Source: JAGRMG01 sp047975215
Lineage (GTDB): Bacteria > Pseudomonadota > Alphaproteobacteria > Rhodobacterales > Rhodobacteraceae
NCBI GenBank assembly: GCA_047975215.1
Contig: JBKEDD010000088.1
Location: 1 to 64,000, forward strand
Length of the DNA stretch: 64,000 bases
Direction: 5' to 3'
Part shown: piece by piece, positions 53,150 through 62,294 of the stretch
Layout of the letters: each line of letters opens with the position of its first letter
Position numbering within the stretch: the first letter of the stretch is position 1
Translations under genes and position numbers: made by a program
The notes under the pieces: generated by a model
What the model saw: the letters and a program-made list of their open reading frames with translations, nothing else
What the model was told of the DNA's origin: nothing
Databases searched by the model: none

Positions 53150-54457
53150 ATGACCGACCTCACCCCGCGCGAAATCGTCTCTGAACTGGACCGGTTCATC
53201 ATCGGCCAGAAGGATGCCAAGCGTGCCGTCGCCGTCGCGCTGCGCAACCGCTGGCGGCGCAAGCAGCTTTCCGACGATCTGCGCGACGAGGTCTACCCCA
53301 AGAACATCCTGATGATCGGCCCGACCGGCGTCGGCAAGACCGAGATCAGCCGCAGGCTGGCGAAACTGGCGCGCGCGCCCTTCATCAAGGTCGAGGCGAC
53401 CAAGTTCACCGAAGTCGGCTATGTCGGGCGCGACGTGGAGCAGATCATCCGCGATCTGGCCGACGGCGCCATCGCCCAGACCCGCGAGCGGATGCGCGAG
53501 GAGGTGCGGGCCAGGGCGCAGCTTCTGGCCGAAGACCGGGTGATTGCCGCCATCGCCGGAGAAGACGCCCGCGAGGGTACGCGCGAGATGTTCCGCAAGA
53601 AGCTGAAGGCCGGTGAACTGGACGACACCGTGATCGAACTGGACGTGGCCGACACCTCGAGTCCGTTGCCGATGCTGGACATTCCGGGCCAGCCCGGCGG
53701 GCAGATGGGCATGCTGAACCTTGGCGACATCTTCGGCAAGGCGTTCGGCGGGCGCACCACCCGGCGCAGGATGACGGTGGCCGAGAGCCACGAGATTCTG
53801 CTGGGTGAGGAGGCCGACAAGCTGCTGGATGACGAGGCGGTGACGCGGGCGGCGCTGGACGCGGTCGAACAGAACGGCATCGTTTTCCTGGACGAGATCG
53901 ACAAGGTCTGCGCCCGGGCCGAAACCCGCGGCGGCGATGTCAGCCGCGAGGGCGTGCAGCGCGACCTGCTGCCGCTGATCGAGGGCACCACGGTTTCGAC
54001 CAGATACGGCCCCGTGAAGACCGACCATATCCTGTTCATCGCTTCCGGCGCGTTTCACATTGCCAAGCCTTCGGACCTGCTGCCCGAGCTTCAGGGGCGA
54101 CTGCCGATCCGGGTTGAACTGCGGGCGCTGACCGAAGCAGATTTCGTGCGTATCCTGACCGAGACCGACAACGCGCTGACCCGGCAGTACACCGCGCTGA
54201 TGGGAACCGAAGACGTGCAGGTGGAATTTACCGACGCCGGTATCGCGGCGCTGGCCAATATCGCGGCCGAGGTCAACCGGTCGGTCGAGAATATCGGCGC
54301 CCGGCGGCTATACACGGTGATGGAGCGCGTGTTCGAGGAGTTGTCCTTTTCCGCGCCCGACCGGTCCGGCGAGGCGGTGACGGTCGATGCCGAATTCGTC
54401 GAGGCCAATCTTGGCGCTCTGACCCGATCTTCCGACATGAGCCGCTATGTTCTCTAG
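53150..54457 (+). CDS. hslU: HslU ATPase (ClpY), unfoldase of HslUV
   Basis: 435 residues. AAA+ unfoldase with Walker A GPTGVGKTEISRRLAK, Walker B IVFLDEIDKV and the pore motif GYVGRD; the I-domain insertion lies between. The C-terminus DMSRYVL matches the HslV-activating tail. The ATG at 53150 follows CAGG at some distance; a weaker CTTGCA...CATAG promoter pair sits at 53094-53119. Confidence 0.97.
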   Translation: MTDLTPREIVSELDRFIIGQKDAKRAVAVALRNRWRRKQLSDDLRDEVYPKNILMIGPTGVGKTEISRRLAKLARAPFIKVEATKFTEVGYVGRDVEQIIRDLADGAIAQTRERMREEVRARAQLLAEDRVIAAIAGEDAREGTREMFRKKLKAGELDDTVIELDVADTSSPLPMLDIPGQPGGQMGMLNLGDIFGKAFGGRTTRRRMTVAESHEILLGEEADKLLDDEAVTRAALDAVEQNGIVFLDEIDKVCARAETRGGDVSREGVQRDLLPLIEGTTVSTRYGPVKTDHILFIASGAFHIAKPSDLLPELQGRLPIRVELRALTEADFVRILTETDNALTRQYTALMGTEDVQVEFTDAGIAALANIAAEVNRSVENIGARRLYTVMERVFEELSFSAPDRSGEAVTVDAEFVEANLGALTRSSDMSRYVL

Positions 54458-54510
54458 ACTTCGTGCCGCCATGCGCTAGCCTGCCGGCGTTCGGATGGTC
54501 GGAGCGGCAC

Positions 54511-55620
54511 ATGCGGTTTGGTCTTGTTCTTTGTGCGACGCTCGCGCTTGGCGCCTGTATCGACCGAAGTCATACCCCGGCAGTGCCGGCCGCGCTGAGC
54601 GTTGGCAAACCCTACACGGTTTTCGCCGCCACAAGCCGCAAGCGGGAACCCGACGGCAGTTTCGGCCCCCAGCGATCAGAGCATATCGACCTGCTGGAAC
54701 TTACCGTCTCGATCCCGCCGTCGCATCAGCCCGGCACCCTTGAATTCGCCTATTCCCAGCCCGACCCGGCCACCCAGTTCACCATCGCCGAACGCAGGAT
54801 CTTTGCCTCGACCGGTGGCTTTCTGAAACGGCTGAAAGGGGCGCTCGGGGCGATGCCGCCGGATCGGCGCGAGGTCGTGGTCTTCGTTCACGGCTATAAC
54901 GCCACCCAGGCGGAAACGGCGATGCGGGCGGCGCAACTGGCCCATGACATCGGCCTGCCCGGTGCCCTGGTCGTCTATTCCTGGCCCAGCCGGGGTGAAA
55001 TTCTGGGCTATGCCTATGACAACGACAGCATGATGTTCGCCCGCGACGGGCTGGAACGACTGCTGCGCGATCTGCGCGGCGTGGGCGCGAACAACGTGCT
55101 TCTGGTCGCGCATTCCATGGGCAGCGTCCTGGCCATGGAGGCGTTGCGCCAGGCCGACATCCGCGAACCGGGCTGGTCGGCGAGGGCGCTGGGCGCGGTT
55201 GTCCTGATTTCGCCGGATATCGACATCGACGTGTTCCGCAGCCAGATGCAAAGCCTCGACCCGGCGCCCGCGCCCTTTTTCGTGATGATTTCGGAAAACG
55301 ACAGGGTACTGAACCTGTCGGCGCGTCTGCGCGGCACGGCGGGGCGCGAAAGACTGGGTAATATCCGCCATGCCGGCCGGGTTGCCGATTTGCCGGTCGA
55401 GGTAATCAACGCCACCGCTTTCGGCCGGGGCGCGACCTCGTCGCATTTCATCGCCGCGACATCGCCGGCGCTGCTGGCAATATTCAATCAGGCGCGGGTC
55501 GCGGCGCGATCCTTCCGGTACGAAAAACTGCCCATAGAATACCTGTTGCCGCCCGAGGTCTGGGAGCGGGAAAGCGCCACCGAGATCAGGCTGGTCAGGA
55601 ACCAGATCAGCCCAAAGTGA
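54511..55620 (+). CDS. Alpha/beta hydrolase lipoprotein (DUF900)
   Basis: 369 residues. Signal with lipobox LGAC, then an alpha/beta hydrolase (DUF900) domain: VVVFVHGYNATQAET, nucleophile AHSMGSVLAME, and a later His region ATSSHFIA. Likely an envelope esterase or lipase; substrate unknown. ATG at 54511 follows GGAG. Confidence 0.87.
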   Translation: MRFGLVLCATLALGACIDRSHTPAVPAALSVGKPYTVFAATSRKREPDGSFGPQRSEHIDLLELTVSIPPSHQPGTLEFAYSQPDPATQFTIAERRIFASTGGFLKRLKGALGAMPPDRREVVVFVHGYNATQAETAMRAAQLAHDIGLPGALVVYSWPSRGEILGYAYDNDSMMFARDGLERLLRDLRGVGANNVLLVAHSMGSVLAMEALRQADIREPGWSARALGAVVLISPDIDIDVFRSQMQSLDPAPAPFFVMISENDRVLNLSARLRGTAGRERLGNIRHAGRVADLPVEVINATAFGRGATSSHFIAATSPALLAIFNQARVAARSFRYEKLPIEYLLPPEVWERESATEIRLVRNQISPK

Positions 55621-55661
55621 CCACTCACCAGAGACAAGAGCGGATTTTCACCGCCATCGGC

Positions 55662-56237
55662 TCAGCGCCGCAGATAGACGTAATATGCCCCGCCGCCGCC
55701 GTGGCTGACATGCGCCGGTGTCACCTGTAATACCGCCTGCGCCAGAGGCGGAAGCGCCAGCCATTCCGGCACCTGGTGGCGAAGCACGCCGCGCGGCCTG
55801 GGAATCGGGCCATCATCGGGCCCCGGCTTGCCCTTGCCGGTGATCACCAGCACCAGACGCCGCCCGGATGCCTGCGAAGACAGGATAAACCGGACAAGGG
55901 CGGCATGGGCATCCTCCAGCCGGCGGCCGTGCAGGTCTATGCGGGCCTCGGGTACCAGTTTGCCCCGCTTCATCCGGGCAAAGATCTTGCGGTCCATCTT
56001 CAAACCGTTCGCGCCAAGCCTGTCTTGCAGCACGGGTTTCAGATCATGGCGCGGGGGTTTCGTCTGCGCCGCCTGCCCCGGTACAAAGGGTTCGATGCGC
56101 GAAAGCGGCGGTTTGGCCGGTTTGGGCTTGGGCATCGGCAGCGGCCTGGTCCGTGCTTCGGGGTGCAGACGCTCGACCCGGTCGGCCACGCTGCGCCACA
56201 ATTCGATCTCTTCCGGCTTGAGGCGGCGGCGGCTCAT
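55662..56237 (-). CDS. Smr/MutS2 C-terminal domain protein
   Basis: 191 residues. A Pro/Lys-rich N-terminus precedes an Smr domain (IDLHGRRLEDAHAALVRFI, LVLVITGKGK, PRGVLRHQVPEWL, HGGGGAYYVYLRR). Smr domains are DNA/RNA endonucleases; stand-alone members such as SmrB cut mRNA at collided ribosomes in E. coli, but the role here is unknown. Overlaps mltA by 4 bp. Confidence 0.9.
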   Translation of the reverse strand: MSRRRLKPEEIELWRSVADRVERLHPEARTRPLPMPKPKPAKPPLSRIEPFVPGQAAQTKPPRHDLKPVLQDRLGANGLKMDRKIFARMKRGKLVPEARIDLHGRRLEDAHAALVRFILSSQASGRRLVLVITGKGKPGPDDGPIPRPRGVLRHQVPEWLALPPLAQAVLQVTPAHVSHGGGGAYYVYLRR

Positions 56238-57283
56238 TCGCTTGCGTCCGGCAGCATGGCATAGGCGCGCTGGATCGGCAGCAGCACCAGCATCCGGCCG
56301 GGATCGCGCAACCGGCCCGCCGCCTGGCCTGCCGCGTCGCCGGTGCCAAAGAAGATATCGGCACGCTGCGCGCCCTTGATCGCCGATCCGGTATCCTGCG
56401 CGATCATCAGGCGGCGCATCTTGCCCTGGCCGTCCTTTTCCAGCCAGACCGGCGCACCCAGCGGCGTGAAGGCGGGATCGACCGCGACGCTGCGCAATGC
56501 GGTAACGGGGCGGTTCATCGCGCCCAGCGGGCCGACGCTGTCGGAACCGAGGCCGACCTCGCGGAAGAACACGTATGAAGGGTTGTGCAAGAGCAGTTCG
56601 GCCCCCGCGACCGGATTGCGCCGGACCCAGTTGCGGATTACCTGGGCGCTGACCTGATGCGCCGAATAGATGCCGCGCCGGACCAGTTCCACCCCGATCG
56701 AGCGGTAGGGATGACCGTTGGCGCCGCCGTATCCCACCCGCAAGACGCGCCCGCCGGGCAGGCGGATGCGGCCCGACCCCTGGATCTGCAGAAAGAACAG
56801 CTCCACGGGGTCATCGACCCATGCGATTTCCAGCCCGCGATTGCGCAGCGTGTCGCCGGTCTGGATTTCGCGCCGCGTCAGCCAGGGGCTGGCGCCGCGC
56901 GCTTCCTCGGGCATCTTGTAGATCGGATAGCGGAACCTGTCGGTAGGATGGCGCGAACCATCCAGCTCAGGTTCGAAATAACCGGTGAATAGCGCGTCCT
57001 TTCCGTCACGGACAAGCACCGGCCGGAAGAACAGCTCGAAGAATGCACGCGCGCTGGCCGGGTTGTGCTGCTGCGCCACCGCGCAAAGGGCGCGCCAGTC
57101 GGGGTCGTCCAGATCGGGGCATGTAACAAGGAATGCAGCCAGCGCGGCGGCGTGATCGTCGGCTTCCCAGCCATCCAGCTGGTCGAAGCCGAGGATTTCG
57201 CGGCTCGGTTCGGCCCCCGGTCCTGTCGCGGCGGCGGCCATCATGGCCCCGGCCAGCAGGATCGACCGGACCGCCGCACTCAT
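56234..57283 (-). CDS. mltA: Membrane-bound lytic murein transglycosylase A
   Basis: 349 residues with a signal peptide (about 1-23). MltA barrel (FTGYFEPELDGSRHPTDRFR, FFLQIQGSGRIRL, GYGGANGHPYRSIG) followed by the 3D domain with catalytic Asp (AQDTGSAIKGAQRADIFFG). Cuts glycan strands forming 1,6-anhydroMurNAc, the feedstock for AmgK-MurU recycling in this genome. Overlaps timA by 4 bp. Confidence 0.95.
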   Translation of the reverse strand: MSAAVRSILLAGAMMAAAATGPGAEPSREILGFDQLDGWEADDHAAALAAFLVTCPDLDDPDWRALCAVAQQHNPASARAFFELFFRPVLVRDGKDALFTGYFEPELDGSRHPTDRFRYPIYKMPEEARGASPWLTRREIQTGDTLRNRGLEIAWVDDPVELFFLQIQGSGRIRLPGGRVLRVGYGGANGHPYRSIGVELVRRGIYSAHQVSAQVIRNWVRRNPVAGAELLLHNPSYVFFREVGLGSDSVGPLGAMNRPVTALRSVAVDPAFTPLGAPVWLEKDGQGKMRRLMIAQDTGSAIKGAQRADIFFGTGDAAGQAAGRLRDPGRMLVLLPIQRAYAMLPDASE

Positions 57284-57936
57284 GCGTCCGTTGCAACCAG
57301 CCGCCAGTTCGGATCATCCGTGCCCATGATGCGGGCAAAGGTCCATGTATCCTTCTGGCGTTTGACGGTGCTGGCGCTACCCTCGACGATGTCGCCGCCA
57401 CGGTCGCGCACCACCGAGGTCAGCTCGCCGACAAAGCGCATGGTGATCTCGGCGCGGCCGCTATCCTTGTCGAACCGGACATCGGAGACCGCGGTTTCGC
57501 GCACGCCGACGAATTCGGATTCGATCTGCAGGCCCTGTTCCTCGCGCGACTCGACCACCTGTGCGAAGGCGTCATAGACATCTTCGGCCAGAAACGGGAT
57601 CAGCTCGTCGATATTGCCGCGCTCGAAACCCATCACGATCATTTCGTAGGCGCCGCGTGCGCCCTGAACGAACTCGCTAACGGAAAATTCCGGCTCCACC
57701 CGCTTCATCGCGGCCAGTTGCTGCGCCGCCTCGCTGTTTTCGGGAACGTGATCGGTGATGTCGCGGTCGGGGCCGCCTTCGATCACCTCGAAACCCCGCC
57801 GGGATTTTTTTACGGCCTTTTCGGGTGCTGCCGGTTTCTCGAAACCCTCGCGGGTGCCCAGCACGCTTTTCAGCCGCAGGATCAGGAACACCGCGATGCC
57901 GGCCAACACGAGAAGCTGGATCAGTGGAGAGTTCAT
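57280..57936 (-). CDS. Tim44 domain protein, TimA-like
   Basis: 218 residues with one N-terminal membrane helix and a C-terminal Tim44 domain (GFERGNIDELIPFLAEDVYDA, GRAEITMRFVGELTSVVRD). In Caulobacter TimA is an inner membrane protein of unknown export role. First gene of timA-mltA-smr. Confidence 0.9.
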   Translation of the reverse strand: MNSPLIQLLVLAGIAVFLILRLKSVLGTREGFEKPAAPEKAVKKSRRGFEVIEGGPDRDITDHVPENSEAAQQLAAMKRVEPEFSVSEFVQGARGAYEMIVMGFERGNIDELIPFLAEDVYDAFAQVVESREEQGLQIESEFVGVRETAVSDVRFDKDSGRAEITMRFVGELTSVVRDRGGDIVEGSASTVKRQKDTWTFARIMGTDDPNWRLVATDA

Positions 57937-58044
57937 TCGGTCCTCGTCGCAGACGCAGGGCTTTGTAAGCCGTGCCTTTGGCTCCTATGTAGGTGACGGG
58001 CAGAGGCAAGTCCACTGCCCAGCGCAAGTGAAAGGACGTGCTTA

Positions 58045-58560
58045 ATGCTGCTGTTTCTGGCCTTTCTGGCCGTTCCGCTGATCGAGATCGCACTGTTCAT
58101 CCAGGTGGGCGGTGCCATCGGGTTGTGGCCGACGCTGGCGATCGTGGTTCTTACCGCCATCCTGGGCACCTGGCTGGTGCGGACGCAGGGCGCCATGGCA
58201 ATGGGCCAGTTGCGCCGGTCGTTCGCCGAACTCGACGACCCGACCGAACCGTTGGCGCATGGCGCCATGATCCTGATCGCGGGCGCTCTGCTGCTGACGC
58301 CTGGGTTCTTTACCGATGCGGTGGGCTTTGCCCTGCTGATGCCGCCGGTGCGGGTGGCCGTGTTGCGCTATCTGCGCAAGCGGGTCGCCGTGACGCAGTT
58401 TCAGATGGGGCGGCAGACCGAACCGCGGGGCCGGCCCGGCGGGTACGGGGGCCAGGGTATGCCGGGCGACGTGGTCGAAGGCGAGTATGAGGAGGTACGC
58501 CCGAGGCGCGGCGCGAACGCCCGGCCGTCGGGCTGGGTCGAGGGCCCCGACCGGCATTGA
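58045..58560 (+). CDS. fxsA: FxsA family membrane protein
   Basis: 171 residues. Three hydrophobic segments in the first ~110 residues, with the FxsA signature VPLIEIALFIQVGGAIGLWP and LLLTPGFFTDAVGFALL, then a Gly/Arg-rich tail. FxsA suppresses phage T7 exclusion in F-plasmid-bearing E. coli; its normal role is unknown. Divergent from timA and followed by secB. Confidence 0.93.
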   Translation: MLLFLAFLAVPLIEIALFIQVGGAIGLWPTLAIVVLTAILGTWLVRTQGAMAMGQLRRSFAELDDPTEPLAHGAMILIAGALLLTPGFFTDAVGFALLMPPVRVAVLRYLRKRVAVTQFQMGRQTEPRGRPGGYGGQGMPGDVVEGEYEEVRPRRGANARPSGWVEGPDRH

Positions 58561-58615
58561 GGTGGGTCGGGCAAGCTGTTATGCAACCGCCTAGCATTTT
58601 TGAGGAGTACCCCGA

Positions 58616-59167
58616 ATGACCGAGAACGGTGCCGCCGATTCAGGCGACAAGAAAGCCCAAGACACCAAGGATGCGGCGCCACAGCCGGCCCAGCAGCCCC
58701 AACAGGTCCAGATGCGGGTTCTGGGGCAGTTCATTCGCGACCTGTCCTTCGAGAACGTGATGGCGCAGAAGGGCGCGACGGTCGAGGGACAGCCCGATAT
58801 CAGTGTGCAGGTCAACCTCGACGCAAAGAAGCGCCCGCAGGAACATACCTATGAATCCAGCATCAAGCTGAACATCGAATCCAAGGCAAAGAACACGGGC
58901 GATGTCCTGTTCCTGATGGAGATCGAATATGTCGGCATCTTCCATATCCAGGGCGTTCCGGAAGAACAGATGCATCCCTTCCTTCTGATCGAATGCCCGC
59001 GCATGGTGTTCCCGTTCCTGCGCCGGGTCGTCAGCGATGTCACCAGCGATGGCGGATTCCCGCCGCTGAACCTGGACAACATGGACTTCGTCGGCATCTA
59101 CCGCGCCGAAGTGGCGCGCCGGCAGGCGGCCCAGGCCGATGCGGGCGGGCAAACCGCCAAGGCCTGA
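58616..59167 (+). CDS. secB: Protein-export chaperone SecB
   Basis: 183 residues. Holds preproteins unfolded and hands them to SecA, which is encoded in this window. Conserved segments QFIRDLSFENVMAQKG, VLFLMEIEYVGIF, PFLRRVVSDVTSDGGFPPL. The N-terminal extension (about 25 residues) is Ala/Gln/Pro-rich. GAGGAG lies upstream. Confidence 0.97.
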   Translation: MTENGAADSGDKKAQDTKDAAPQPAQQPQQVQMRVLGQFIRDLSFENVMAQKGATVEGQPDISVQVNLDAKKRPQEHTYESSIKLNIESKAKNTGDVLFLMEIEYVGIFHIQGVPEEQMHPFLLIECPRMVFPFLRRVVSDVTSDGGFPPLNLDNMDFVGIYRAEVARRQAAQADAGGQTAKA

Positions 59168-59170
59168 ACC

Positions 59171-59188
59171 GGCCGGGCGCGCCCGGCC
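59171..59188. terminator. 18-bp perfect palindrome between convergent secB and dnaQ
   Basis: GGCCGGGCGCGCCCGGCC reads the same on both strands and lies 3-4 bp from both stop codons. It could act as a two-way transcription block without a T-run, or be part of a binding site. Confidence 0.45.
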
Positions 59189-59191
59189 CCG

Positions 59192-59878
59192 TCAGGCGCG
59201 CCGCCACAGCGCATCTTCGCCCAGGGTTTCGACGAACGCTTCATGTGCGTCACGTTCTTCGGCGGTGATGCGCGGCGGCAATGGCACGGGGCGGGGTTGC
59301 GGGCGCCAATCCGAGGCGGCACCCGGACCGCGCGCCGCGCCGACAGGGGCGAGGCCGAAATCCGGCTGCCGTCCGCCGATCAGTTCCAGGTAGACCTCGG
59401 CCAGAATCTCGGAATCGAGAAGCGCGCCATGCAACGTGCGCGCGCTGTTGTCTATTCCGAAACGGCGGCACAACGAATCGAGACTTGCCGGTGAGCCGGG
59501 ATATTTCTTGCGCGCGATCGCCAGCGTGTCTACCGCCCGTTCCCACGGCAAAAGCGGCAATCCCATCCAGCGCAGCTCGGCGTTGAGAAACTTCATGTCG
59601 AAGGATGCGTTGTGGATCACCAGTTTGGCGTCGCCGATGAAATCCAGAAACGCCTGGCCGATCTCGGCGAATTTCGGCTTGTCGCGCAGGAATTCCTCGC
59701 TCAGCCCGTGCACCTCGAACGCGCCTTGCGGCATGTCGCGTTCAGGGTTGATGTACTGATGATAGGTGCGGCCGGTAGCGACATGGTTGAAAAGCTCGAC
59801 ACCGCCGATCTCGACGATACGGTCGCCCGTTTCGGGGTCGAGCCCCGTTGTTTCGGTATCCAGAACGATCTCACGCAT
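59192..59878 (-). CDS. dnaQ: DNA polymerase III epsilon subunit (proofreading exonuclease)
   Basis: 228 residues. Exo I DTETTGLDPETGDRIVEIG, Exo II region NASFDMKFLNAEL and Exo IIIepsilon LHGALLDSEILAEVYLEL place it in the DEDDh family. Overlaps coaE by 8 bp. Confidence 0.96.
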   Translation of the reverse strand: MREIVLDTETTGLDPETGDRIVEIGGVELFNHVATGRTYHQYINPERDMPQGAFEVHGLSEEFLRDKPKFAEIGQAFLDFIGDAKLVIHNASFDMKFLNAELRWMGLPLLPWERAVDTLAIARKKYPGSPASLDSLCRRFGIDNSARTLHGALLDSEILAEVYLELIGGRQPDFGLAPVGAARGPGAASDWRPQPRPVPLPPRITAEERDAHEAFVETLGEDALWRRA

Positions 59879-60464
59879 CTGCCAGCCCTGCCCTGATCCT
59901 GTCCACGATATCCTGCACCTGTGCGCGGGCGTTCTCCAGCGTGTCGGTGACGATCACGAAATCCGACCGCGCGCGCTTTTCCTCGTCGGGCATCTGCTTG
60001 TCCCTGATCTGTCGGAACTGCTCTGCCGTCATGGTGCCGCGCTCCATGACCCGTGCCTGCTGAACCTGCGCCGGAGCGGTGACACAGGCCACCGCATCCA
60101 TCGCCGCATCTCCCCCGGTTTCGAACAACAGCGGAATGTCGAACACGAGAATGTCGGCGGTGGCGTTCGCGGAAAAATCGGCGCGGTCCTGCGCCACCAG
60201 CGGATGCACGATGGCTTCGATCCGGTGCAGGGCGGCGGGATTCTCGCCTATGATGCGCTTTAGCGCCGGGCGGCTGACGGCGCCGTCCTGAACCGCATCG
60301 GGAAAGACTGCGCGAATTGGTGCCACCGCAGCGCCGCCCGGCGCATAAAGCCGGTGAACCGCGGCGTCGGCGTCCCAGACCGCGCAGCCCGCTTGCGCGA
60401 ACAGCTTTGCCGTCGTGCTCTTGCCCATGCCGATTGAGCCGGTCAGACCAAGGCGAAAGCTCAT
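59871..60464 (-). CDS. coaE: Dephospho-CoA kinase
   Basis: 197 residues; final step of CoA synthesis. P-loop LTGSIGMGKSTTAKLF, VWDADAAVHRLY and the DIPLLFE motif are present. Overlaps aroE by 4 bp. Confidence 0.96.
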   Translation of the reverse strand: MSFRLGLTGSIGMGKSTTAKLFAQAGCAVWDADAAVHRLYAPGGAAVAPIRAVFPDAVQDGAVSRPALKRIIGENPAALHRIEAIVHPLVAQDRADFSANATADILVFDIPLLFETGGDAAMDAVACVTAPAQVQQARVMERGTMTAEQFRQIRDKQMPDEEKRARSDFVIVTDTLENARAQVQDIVDRIRAGLADA

Positions 60465-61294
60465 CTGAGCGCCGCCGCCCGCGTCGCGTTATCAACCGTC
60501 GGGCGCACCCCGAACCAGCGTTCGAAACCCGGTACCGCCTGAAAAAGCAACATGCCCAGCCCGTCGACCGTGACGCAGCCGGCTTCTTGCGCGGCGCACA
60601 AAAGATGGGTCTTGAGCGGGGAATAGACCAGATCGGTGACGACGCTGCCCTTGCGCAGACCGTCCAGCGGCACCCGCAATTCCGGCTTGCCGACCATGCC
60701 CAGCGACGTCGTGTTCACCACCAGCGCCGCCTCGTCCAGCATGTTGCCTGCCTGAACCCAGTCGACCACGCGAACACGGGTGCCGAAATCGTCTTTCACG
60801 CGTTCGGCGCGGACCCTCGTGCGGTTGCTCAGCAGGATTTCCGGCGAACCGGCATCCAGCAGGGCAGCCACCACCGCGCGCGAGGCGCCCCCCGCGCCCA
60901 GCACCGCGGCCGGGCCGGTTCTGGCATCCCAGTCCGGGGCCCCGTTGCGCAGGTTTTCGATGAATCCGTAGCCATCGGTATTGTCGGCATGAATCCGGAC
61001 GTCCGAGCGGAAGATCAGGGTAGTCGCCGCTGCTGTCAACGTTTCCCAGTCGGTGATCTGATCGGCGATTGCCATCACCGTTTCCTTGTGCGGGATGGTG
61101 ATGTTGACGCCCACGAACCCCATGCTGGGCAGCGCGCGCAGAACCGTTTCCAGGTTCTCCTGTGCCACATCCATCGGAATGTAGTGCCCGGCGATGCCAT
61201 GCGTGGTAAGCCAGTGCCGGAACAGCCGCGGCGACCGGGAATGCGCGATGGGCGTGCCGATCACGCCAGCCAGGGGAATTTTTGTTTCGGTCAT
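60461..61294 (-). CDS. aroE: Shikimate dehydrogenase
   Basis: 277 residues. Catalytic Lys in NITIPHKE and Asp in ADNTDGYGF, NADP site AVLGAGGASRAVV. Fourth step of chorismate synthesis. Overlaps maf by 4 bp. Confidence 0.96.
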   Translation of the reverse strand: MTETKIPLAGVIGTPIAHSRSPRLFRHWLTTHGIAGHYIPMDVAQENLETVLRALPSMGFVGVNITIPHKETVMAIADQITDWETLTAAATTLIFRSDVRIHADNTDGYGFIENLRNGAPDWDARTGPAAVLGAGGASRAVVAALLDAGSPEILLSNRTRVRAERVKDDFGTRVRVVDWVQAGNMLDEAALVVNTTSLGMVGKPELRVPLDGLRKGSVVTDLVYSPLKTHLLCAAQEAGCVTVDGLGMLLFQAVPGFERWFGVRPTVDNATRAAALR

Positions 61295-61890
61295 TGCTCG
61301 ATCATTCTTTGCTGCATCAGAAAGCTCAGCAATTCAAGCAATGGCATACCCAAAACATGAAAGTAATCCCCTTCGACGGCGGCGAACAGCCGAACCCCTT
61401 CCTCCTCGAGCTTGTAGGCGCCGACGGCATGGCGGATGCTGTCCCAGTTGCGCGTTACATAGCCTTGCAGATAGCTGTCCGATGCCGCGCGCATCAGCAG
61501 CCGCACCTGCCCGACATGTTGCCAGAGCGGTTGTCCATCCCGGCAGACAACGGCGGCAGACAACAGCCTGTGATGCCGGCCGCGCAACTCACGCAACTGT
61601 TGCAGCGCATCGCCGGGGCTTTCCGGCTTGGATATGATCCGCCCGTCGAATTCCAGAACCTGATCGCAGCCGATCACCATCGCGCCGGGGTGTCTGGCGC
61701 TGATATGATTGGCCTTTGCTTGTGCCAGCGCATCGGCGATATCGCGCGGTCTGGCGCCTTGTGCCAGCAAGGCCGACTTCAAAGACGCTTCATCGATGTG
61801 CGCGACGTCGGTCTGAAACGGCACACCGGCATTGCGCAGCAACTGAGCGCGAATCCCGGAACCCGAAGCCAGAACGATGGGGGCAGTCAT
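61291..61890 (-). CDS. maf: Maf-like nucleotide pyrophosphatase
   Basis: 199 residues. Conserved SGSGIRAQLLRNAGV near the N-terminus, catalytic region IGCDQVL, ESPGDALQQLRELRGRHHRL. Hydrolyses non-canonical or methylated nucleotides. First gene of maf-aroE-coaE-dnaQ, facing away from the AT-rich gap. Start at 61890 chosen over an upstream ATG at 61959, which would run into that gap. Confidence 0.93.
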   Translation of the reverse strand: MTAPIVLASGSGIRAQLLRNAGVPFQTDVAHIDEASLKSALLAQGARPRDIADALAQAKANHISARHPGAMVIGCDQVLEFDGRIISKPESPGDALQQLRELRGRHHRLLSAAVVCRDGQPLWQHVGQVRLLMRAASDSYLQGYVTRNWDSIRHAVGAYKLEEEGVRLFAAVEGDYFHVLGMPLLELLSFLMQQRMIEQ

Positions 61891-62294
61891 GTGGAAAACC
61901 CTTTGGGCGGAATGATCTTGGCAGGGACAGATGTGCATGAAGCGCACCCCCATACGCAAGCTTGGCCTGAACGCGAGGACAACTCGCCCCCGCCAGCGAA
62001 TTTATCCCATCCGGACAATGATAACCCTGGCGGCGGGGATATTCGCGTTACCCACAGGATGTTTGCTGATCATCCCAAGGCCGTGCATTTTCCGTTTACT
62101 ATATGTTATTGATATTGCAAATAAAATTCAATATTTCCACGTCTGGGGCCGCGCCGGTACCAAATCGCGGACAGGGGGATAACCATCTGGACAGCAGGAT
62201 AATCCACCGGAACCGCCGCACCCTACAATAACCAACCACCTTTTTTCTTTTCTTATTTATTATTAGGAAGGCGGATCGAAGACATGAGGACTCC
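61891..62294. other. Candidate chromosomal replication origin (oriC)
   Basis: 404 bp without a gene, between divergent maf and hemJ. 62084-62137 is strongly AT-rich (contains ATATTG/CAATAT inverted repeat at 62112-62134), as is 62239-62265 (Ttttcttttcttatttatt-like). DnaA-box-like sites: TTACCCACA 62048-62056 (8 of 9), TAATCCACC 62200-62208 (7 of 9), reverse GGGGGATAA 62174-62182 (7 of 9), and a weaker TTATCCCAT at 62002. Caulobacter and Rickettsia origins lie in this gene neighbourhood, next to hemE; hemE itself is not here. No CtrA TTAA-N7-TTAA site is seen in the gap. Confidence 0.72.

Noticed and set aside
59171..59188. 18-bp palindrome as a recombination or attachment site
   Set aside because: It sits exactly between two convergent stop codons, so a terminator-like role is simpler; no direct repeats or mobile genes are nearby.
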